A stretch of DNA of 64,000 nucleotides, from the NCBI RefSeq assembly GCF_013520985.1, contig NZ_JACDTY010000014.1:1-64000 (forward strand), in the 5' to 3' direction. Each line of letters starts with the position of its first letter. Positions within the stretch are counted from its first letter, which is position 1. The notes under the pieces were generated by a model. The model was not told the origin of the DNA. It searched no databases and saw nothing but the letters and a program-made list of their open reading frames with translations. This DNA is from Mesorhizobium neociceri (GTDB lineage Bacteria; Pseudomonadota; Alphaproteobacteria; Rhizobiales; Rhizobiaceae). Below, in pieces: positions 58,940-64,000 of the stretch. Both the position numbers and the translations under genes were made by a program.

Positions 58940-60160
58940 ATGGACTCGCTGATCACCGCGGCAGGGCTGGCGCTGGCCGCGGGCGATCCGCTCGGCGCGC
59001 TCGACCGCGTCGCCTTGCGCGAGGATGCGCCGGCGCTGGCGTTGCGCGGCATTGCGATGGCGCAGCTCGGCGATCTCGACCGCGCCAAGGCACTGCTGCG
59101 TCGGGCCGGCCGCGCCTTCGGCCCAAAAGAGCCGGTGGCGCGCGCCAGATGCGTCGTCGCCGAGGCCGAGATCGCGCTGGTCTCGCGGGACCTCGGCTGG
59201 CCGGCCAAGGCGCTCGATGCGGCGCGGGCGACATTGGAAAAGCATGGTGACCGGCTGAACGCCGCGCATGCCGGGCATCTCAAGGTGCGCCGCCTGCTTT
59301 TGATTGGCCGCCTCGACGAGGCTGAAGACGTGCTGGCCGGGCTCGATCCGGCGCCGCTTCCGCCGGCCTCACGCGCCGCGCATGAATTGGCCGTTGCCGG
59401 CATCGCCATGCGGCGTCTCAAGACGAAAGCCGCGCGCCAGGCATTGGAATGGGCGCGCCATGCCGCCCGCCGAGCCGGCATTCCGGGCCTCCTGGCCGAG
59501 GTCGACAGCGCCTTTCTGTCACTCGAGACGCCGGCGGCGCGATTGATCGCGGCTGGCGCCGAACGCCCGCTGCTGCTCGAGGAGGTCGAGGCGCTGGTGG
59601 CGTCACCGGCGCTGGTCGTCGATACGTTCCGTTATGTCGTGCGCAAGCAGGAAATCGCTGTCTCTCTGGCCACGCGGCCGGTGCTGTTTGCGCTCGCACG
59701 TGCGCTCGCCGAAGCCTGGCCGGCGGATGTGCCACGGGCGACGCTGATTGCCCGCGCCTTTGGCGGCAGGCACGCGGATGAATCGCACCGGGCCAGGCTG
59801 CGGGTCGAGATCGGCCGGCTGCGCGCCGAGTTGCTGCAGCTGGCCGGCATCGAGGCGACGAGCCAAGGTTTTGCGCTGGCGCCGCGTCAGGCCGTCGCGG
59901 TGGCGGTGCTGGCGCGGCCGATCGAGGAGCGGCACGCGGCGGTGCTGGCCTTCCTGGCCGATGGCGAATCGTGGGCAAGCTCGGCGCTGGCATTGGCGCT
60001 CGGCGCCGGCCAGCGCAGCGTACAGCGGGCGCTCGAACAGCTCGCCGAGACCGGCAAGGTGCAGTCGTTCGGTCACGGCCGCGCGCGCCGCTGGATGACA
60101 CCGCCGGTGGCTGGTTTCACGACCACCTTGTTACTCCCGGCGCCGCTGCCGAACGGCTAG
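58940..60160 (+). CDS. helix-turn-helix regulator with repeat-like N-terminal part
   Basis: Cytosolic protein of 406 aa. The N-terminal 200 residues are TPR-like (ALALRGIAMAQLGDLDRAKALLRRAGRAFG, MAQLGDLDRAKALL). The central part (220-320) contains an OmpR-like segment (DVPRATLIARAFGGRHADESHRARLRVEIGRLRAEL). The C-terminus holds a winged helix: LADGESWASSALALALGAGQRSVQRALEQLAETGKVQSFGHGRARRWM. I read it as a transcriptional regulator. A GTTACA..TGTGAC element ends at its start, suggesting autoregulation. It is divergent from DUF899. Confidence 0.75.
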   Translation: MDSLITAAGLALAAGDPLGALDRVALREDAPALALRGIAMAQLGDLDRAKALLRRAGRAFGPKEPVARARCVVAEAEIALVSRDLGWPAKALDAARATLEKHGDRLNAAHAGHLKVRRLLLIGRLDEAEDVLAGLDPAPLPPASRAAHELAVAGIAMRRLKTKAARQALEWARHAARRAGIPGLLAEVDSAFLSLETPAARLIAAGAERPLLLEEVEALVASPALVVDTFRYVVRKQEIAVSLATRPVLFALARALAEAWPADVPRATLIARAFGGRHADESHRARLRVEIGRLRAELLQLAGIEATSQGFALAPRQAVAVAVLARPIEERHAAVLAFLADGESWASSALALALGAGQRSVQRALEQLAETGKVQSFGHGRARRWMTPPVAGFTTTLLLPAPLPNG

Positions 60161-60176
60161 GGAAGGTTCGGTGACC

Positions 60177-60827
60177 ATGATCGAGGACCAGGACATGAAA
60201 CATTCAGCCGCCGAAATCCTGCGCGAATACGGACCTTTTCCTGATGTCGATACGGTGCATGGCGTGAGCTTCGACGGACAAAATGTCTGGTTTGCCGACG
60301 GCGACAAGCTGACGGCTTTCGATCCGGTAAGCGGTGAAACAAAACGCTCGATCGATGTCGCTGCCCACGCCGGCACCGCCTATGATGGCCGGCATCTGTT
60401 TCAACTGGCCGGGGATCGCATCCAGAAGATCGATCCCGACACTGGCAAGGTGCTGGCCACCATTCCGGCGCCCGGCGGCGGTCGCGACTCCGGCATGACC
60501 TGGGCTGAAGGCACGCTCTGGGTAGGGGAGAACCGGGCGCGCAAGATTCACCAGATCGATCCCGAGACCGGGAAAATCCTGCGCACCATCGAATCCAACC
60601 GCTTCGTCACCGGGGTGACCTGGGTGGATGGCGAGCTGTGGCACGGCACCTGGGAAGGTGACCAGAGCGACGTGCGCCGGGTCGACCCGCAAACCGGAAA
60701 GGTGCTGGAGCGGCTCGACATGCCGGCGGGGAAGGGCGTGTCGGGGCTCGAATCCGACGGCGGCGACCGCTTTTTCTGCGGCAGCGGCCCCGGCGGCATG
60801 GTGCGGGCGGTGCGTCGGCCCAGGTGA
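60177..60827 (+). CDS. beta-propeller-like protein (YncE/glutaminyl cyclotransferase-like repeats)
   Basis: Protein of about 216 aa with no signal peptide, made of propeller-type repeats: HGVSFDGQNVWFADGDKLTAFDPVSGETKRSIDV, RIQKIDPDTGKVLATI, ARKIHQIDPETGKILRTIESN and VRRVDPQTGKVLERL. This is the DPxTGK blade pattern of YncE/Vgb and glutaminyl cyclotransferase-like proteins, but five blades only, so it may be an incomplete propeller. The start MIEDQD has GGAAGG 10 bp upstream; GTG at 60171 is possible. It follows the HTH regulator by 16 bp and may be cotranscribed. Confidence 0.75.
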   Translation: MIEDQDMKHSAAEILREYGPFPDVDTVHGVSFDGQNVWFADGDKLTAFDPVSGETKRSIDVAAHAGTAYDGRHLFQLAGDRIQKIDPDTGKVLATIPAPGGGRDSGMTWAEGTLWVGENRARKIHQIDPETGKILRTIESNRFVTGVTWVDGELWHGTWEGDQSDVRRVDPQTGKVLERLDMPAGKGVSGLESDGGDRFFCGSGPGGMVRAVRRPR

Positions 60828-60880
60828 GGCCGGCAGAGCATAAGGCCGGCAGCGTATTTCCTACGGTCGTCCTGCCGTCA

Positions 60881-61186
60881 TCATATTCCCGACCCATCGA
60901 GCAGAAGGACGTCTTCGCCTTCCCACGGGCTGGGCATGGAAGCCCGGCTCAGATTGGCCGTCGGCAGCGGCATCCAGCATTTCAGCTCCGGTTCGGGATA
61001 TTCGATCACCCGCCCCGGAGACGAATCGGAAGAGCGCCAGCCTTCCGTGCCGAACTGGTCGGCGCGCGACCAATAGGCGAGGTCGACCTCGGCCGGGCCC
61101 TGCTCCGACGGCCGCACCGTGACCAGGATGCGGCTGCCGTCCTTGGGCGCACTCGCCATGTGCCGCCAGCGATCGGGTTCGTCCAT
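60881..61186 (-). CDS. small hypothetical protein, DUF551-like
   Basis: Protein of 101 aa beginning MDEPDRWRHMASAPKDGSRILVTVR, a pattern like DUF551 proteins (W..I.xxPKDGxxILV). No signal peptide or membrane segment. Residue composition is rich in Trp, Pro and Ser. The gene is convergent with the propeller-like gene and divergent from the phosphopantetheinyl transferase gene. No function assigned. Confidence 0.6.
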   Translation of the reverse strand: MDEPDRWRHMASAPKDGSRILVTVRPSEQGPAEVDLAYWSRADQFGTEGWRSSDSSPGRVIEYPEPELKCWMPLPTANLSRASMPSPWEGEDVLLLDGSGI

Positions 61187-61428
61187 TGCATGTCCTCCTG
61201 CACGTTGCAGGGATAGTCGCCGCGCGCCCCACGGCGGTCAACCCGAACTTTGCGCAAGGGACGACATATCGTTGGCGGCCGCATATCGGACAGGCACCCG
61301 ACGCCGTCACTTTGTACGCCATGCCGCGAGACTGATATCTTGGGAGCGTGACCGTCTTGCGCGGATGATGGTGACGTGTTCACGATGGCGCGGCGAGGTG
61401 CGCAACAAGCATCGCAGCCGACGAGGGA

Positions 61429-62142
61429 GTGGCGTTGCCGAGCGAGCCGGAAGTCCGTAGCAACCGGTTGCCGGCCGATGTGGTGGCAGCCATTCGGCGG
61501 CTGGTTTCCGATGGCGTTGTCGTCGAAGGCGGCGATCTCGACATCGCCGACCAGGACTTGTCGGTCGCCGAAGAACAATCCCTGGGCAACATCGTGCCGG
61601 CGCGGCGCCGCGAGTTTCGTGCCGGGCGCATCTACGCAAGGCAGGCTTTACAAGCTTTGGGCATTCCCGCCTGCATCATCCCGGTAGGGCCTGATCGGGT
61701 CCCGGTCTGGCCGACAGCTATTGCCGGCTCGATTTCCCATACAAATAGCCTGTGCGCTGTCGCCGTCGGGCTTTCCGCCGACTGGACTGGGATCGGCATC
61801 GACATCGAGGACGATTCTTCGCTGTCGGACGAGTTGACAAAGCTGGTGTCGCGAGCCTCGGAGCTGGAACAGCGGCAAGCTATTGAAAAGCAGCTGGGCT
61901 ACGACCTGCCAAAGCTGCTGTTCGTGATCAAGGAAGCCTTCTACAAAATGCACTTTCCACTCCATCGGCAATTTTTGACGTTTCAGGACGTTTGTGTCGA
62001 ACTGGATGTGGACAATCGCACTGCCCAAGCCAGGATCGTTCCATCAGACCGCCTCGCGGTGGTCGGCAACATTTGTTTCGAAGGCCGCTTCGACAGTGTT
62101 CACGGGACGTTGTTCTCATGTTTCGAGGTCGCCGCGCATTGA
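61429..62142 (+). CDS. 4'-phosphopantetheinyl transferase (EntD/Sfp superfamily)
   Basis: Cytosolic transferase of 237 aa that attaches the phosphopantetheine arm of CoA to a carrier protein. It shows the family motifs AGSISHTNSLCAVAVG (about 98-113), the Mg-binding GIGIDIEDD (about 121-129) and FVIKEAFYKMHFPL (about 164-177). The start is a GTG at 61429, or a TTG 6 bp later with GAGGGAG at better spacing. The following gene encodes an adenylation domain with a carrier domain, so that carrier is the likely substrate. EntD-like length and arrangement suggest a dedicated biosynthetic cluster. Confidence 0.88.
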   Translation: MALPSEPEVRSNRLPADVVAAIRRLVSDGVVVEGGDLDIADQDLSVAEEQSLGNIVPARRREFRAGRIYARQALQALGIPACIIPVGPDRVPVWPTAIAGSISHTNSLCAVAVGLSADWTGIGIDIEDDSSLSDELTKLVSRASELEQRQAIEKQLGYDLPKLLFVIKEAFYKMHFPLHRQFLTFQDVCVELDVDNRTAQARIVPSDRLAVVGNICFEGRFDSVHGTLFSCFEVAAH

Positions 62143-62222
62143 CAGCCATGCTGTCAGCAAGCACTCACTGAACCCAGCATGGGCTCTTTGGACTGAACGG
62201 GTGGTTATTTCTGATCAACATC

Positions 62223-62240
62223 GATCCCGGAACCGGGATC
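62223..62240 (+). promoter_or_regulatory. palindrome overlapping the ribosome-binding region of the NRPS-type gene
   Basis: GATCCCGGAACCGGGATC is a perfect 18-bp palindrome (8-bp arms, AA centre) ending 2 bp before the ATG. It could be an operator, or fold in mRNA and block ribosome entry. No other Shine-Dalgarno sequence is visible. Confidence 0.5.
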
Positions 62241-62242
62241 TG

Positions 62243-64000
62243 ATGGACACGATACGTGGCCATGTGGACCGGCATGCGCGATCGCAGCAGGTGGCTCTGG
62301 TGGCCACGGGCTGTGCGCCTCTCACCTATGAAGGGTTGGGGCGCCAGATTCGTTATGTCGGCGAAAGGCTGGCGCTGGAAGGCGTCGGGCCGTCGGACCG
62401 CGTCGCCTTGCTGCTGCCAGAGGGCGCGCAAGCCGCGGTAGCGATCGTGACGGTTGCCGCCAATGCGGCATGCGCTCCTCTGAACCCCGGATGGCCCGTC
62501 TATGAGCTTGAAGCACAGCTGGCCGCGCTGCGTGCCAGGGTGCTGATCGTGCCGCATGGCTGGCAATCGCCGCTGCTTGACGTCGCGGCGTCGCTGAACA
62601 TGCGCATCCTGCACCTGCTTGCCGAGCCCGGCTTGGTGGCCGGGCTTTTCTCGCTGCAGGGCGAGGGTGGGGCGCATGGCGACGATCAGCCGTTGTCAGC
62701 ACCACAGGGTGCAGCAACGCCGGACGATGCCGCGCTGCTGCTGTTCACGTCGGGCACGTCGGCGCGCCCCAAGCTGGTGCCGCTGAGCCAGCGAAACCTC
62801 TGCGTTTCGGCACAGGACATCGCCGCGGCGCTGGGCCTTGGGCATGACGACCGCTGCCTGGGTGTGATGCCGCTGTTTCATATCCACGGCATCAGCTCCC
62901 TTCTGGCGTCGTTGGTTTCAGGCGGCTGCTACATCAGCATGGCCGGTTTTTCCGTCGACAGCTTCTTCGGTTGTCTCGGCGAGTTCAGGCCAAGCTGGTA
63001 TTCGGCGTCGCCGACCATTCATCGCGCGGTCCTCGATCAGATCCATCTGTGTCGCACCGACCAGCGCCAAAGCGGCTTGCGCTTCGTTCGCTCGGCTTCG
63101 GCACCCATGCCGTCGCAATTGATCGCGGATATCGAAGCCGTGTTCGACGTACCGTTCGTCGAGGCCTATGGGATGACCGAGGCGGCGCCGCAGATTGCGA
63201 GCAATCGCCTTCCTCCTTTCGAACGCAAGCCTGGCTCCGTCGGCAAGGCCGCGGGTCCGGAAGTCGCCATCATGGATGAGGCCGGGCATCTCCTGCCGCC
63301 CGGCGCCAGTGGCGAGGTGGTCATTCGCGGCGCCAATGTCATGCACGGCTACGATGGCGACCTTGCCGCCAACGAAACCGCGTTTGTCGATGGCTGGCTG
63401 CGGACAGGCGATATGGGCCATCTCGATGCCGAAGCCTATCTGTTCGTCACCGGCCGGTTGAAGGACACCATCAATCGCGGCGGCGAAAAGATATCGCCGA
63501 CGCTGGTGGAGCAGGTCTTGCTCGACCATCCGGCGATCGAACAGGCGGTTGTTTTCGGCGTCCCGCATCTGGTGCTCGGCGAGACCATAGAAGCGGCTAT
63601 CGTGCTCAAACCCGGGCAGGAGGCGTCGGCTCGGCAGATCCGTGGCTTTGTCGCCAAGCGGCTGGCTGGCTCGAAGGTGCCGCAGCGCATCGTTCTGGTG
63701 GGTGAACTGCCTGTCGATGCCAATGGAAAGCTCAATCGCCGGCATCTGGCCCTGGCGCTGGCTCCGCAGAACGGTCAATCCGATCGGTCGCAAGCCGGCG
63801 AGCCGGTTGCTCCCCGCACTGCCACCGAGCGCCGGGTGGCGGCGGTTCTGGCCGAAGTGCTGGGAAGCGAGCCGCCTGGCATCCATGACGACTTCTTCGA
63901 TCTCGGCGGCCATTCGTTGACCGCGATGCAGGTTCTCGCCCGACTGCGGTCGATCTTCCAGGTCGAATTGCCGGTCGATTGCATGTTTGACAGCCCGACG
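62243..64000 (+). CDS. NRPS-type adenylation and peptidyl carrier protein, partial at window end
   Basis: First 586 codons of a protein open at the window edge. Residues 1-500 form an adenylation domain (AMP-binding superfamily): LLLFTSGTSARPKLV (A3, about 165-179), AYGMTEAAP (A5, about 307-315), GWLRTGDMG (A7, about 383-391), GRLKDTINRGGEKISP (A8) and NGKLNRR (A10, Lys about 495). Residues 515-586 start a carrier domain with FDLGGHSLTAMQV, Ser near 558 being the phosphopantetheine site. The style is close to acyl-CoA-ligase-like loading modules rather than classic amino-acid A domains; substrate cannot be read. The preceding phosphopantetheinyl transferase should activate it. Confidence 0.88.
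   Translation, partial: MDTIRGHVDRHARSQQVALVATGCAPLTYEGLGRQIRYVGERLALEGVGPSDRVALLLPEGAQAAVAIVTVAANAACAPLNPGWPVYELEAQLAALRARVLIVPHGWQSPLLDVAASLNMRILHLLAEPGLVAGLFSLQGEGGAHGDDQPLSAPQGAATPDDAALLLFTSGTSARPKLVPLSQRNLCVSAQDIAAALGLGHDDRCLGVMPLFHIHGISSLLASLVSGGCYISMAGFSVDSFFGCLGEFRPSWYSASPTIHRAVLDQIHLCRTDQRQSGLRFVRSASAPMPSQLIADIEAVFDVPFVEAYGMTEAAPQIASNRLPPFERKPGSVGKAAGPEVAIMDEAGHLLPPGASGEVVIRGANVMHGYDGDLAANETAFVDGWLRTGDMGHLDAEAYLFVTGRLKDTINRGGEKISPTLVEQVLLDHPAIEQAVVFGVPHLVLGETIEAAIVLKPGQEASARQIRGFVAKRLAGSKVPQRIVLVGELPVDANGKLNRRHLALALAPQNGQSDRSQAGEPVAPRTATERRVAAVLAEVLGSEPPGIHDDFFDLGGHSLTAMQVLARLRSIFQVELPVDCMFDSPT

Noticed and set aside
62144-62185. Terminator between the phosphopantetheinyl transferase and NRPS-type genes
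   Set aside because: AGCCATGCTG and CAGCATGGGCT can pair, but with a 21-nt loop and one bulge and no T-run, so it is too weak to annotate.

Overview
The window reads as chromosomal DNA of a high-GC alphaproteobacterium of the order Rhizobiales, most likely Mesorhizobium or a close relative. The basis is overall protein similarity recalled from memory, NfeD, abundant paired rhizobial intergenic palindromes, and dense overlapping operons of ABC uptake systems and LysR/AraC/TetR regulators. No rRNA, tRNA, insertion sequence, integrase or CRISPR array was seen.

Layout. 0.1-4.6 kb: a lower-GC HNH nuclease with an EVE-like N-terminus, an OafA-type acyltransferase and a cupin. 4.6-7.2 kb: a metal ABC importer behind tandem Zur-like boxes. 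7.4-17.9 kb: a nine-gene aromatic operon (two hydroxyquinol dioxygenases, maleylacetate reductase, flavin monooxygenase, Liv-type transporter) with a divergent LysR gene. 17.9-21 kb: a DUF1127-like protein, a winged-helix/TolB-like/TPR regulator and an AraC regulator. 21.3-27 kb: a ribitol operon (periplasmic binding protein, ATPase, permease, ribitol dehydrogenase, FGGY kinase). 27-28.3 kb: a solitary nucleotidyltransferase behind two near-perfect palindromes. 28.3-34.1 kb: a six-gene membrane-lipid operon resembling E. coli ynbABCD plus plsC. 34.3-38.5 kb: an unknown protein, a NADAR protein, a periplasmic protein, and NfeD with a slipin. 38.5-42.8 kb: a LysR/alcohol dehydrogenase pair, an AraC regulator and an outer-membrane barrel protein. 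42.9-47.8 kb: a PaoABC-like molybdenum aldehyde oxidoreductase and a TetR gene. 48-50.2 kb: an AT-richer AIPR phage-resistance-type gene. 50.2-56.1 kb: a BTAD/hydrolase/degenerate-cyclase fusion, small genes, and a secreted caspase-Sel1 protein with a Gly-rich lipoprotein. 56.4-61.2 kb: an alcohol dehydrogenase, a DUF899 protein, a repeat-domain regulator whose promoter and 5' end are partly duplicated, a propeller-like protein and a hypothetical. 61.4-64 kb: a phosphopantetheinyl transferase followed by an adenylation-PCP (NRPS-type) gene that runs off the window.

How they work together. The aromatic operon should import an aromatic substrate, hydroxylate it to hydroxyquinol, cleave the ring and reduce maleylacetate to 3-oxoadipate. 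The ribitol operon should import the pentitol, oxidise it to D-ribulose and phosphorylate it. The lipid operon holds the enzyme types needed to make phosphatidate, activate it as CDP-diacylglycerol, attach an alcohol headgroup and then dephosphorylate or modify it; its product is not known to me. Three lower-GC genes (HNH nuclease, nucleotidyltransferase, AIPR protein) sit alone among housekeeping genes and look like acquired defence or conflict genes.
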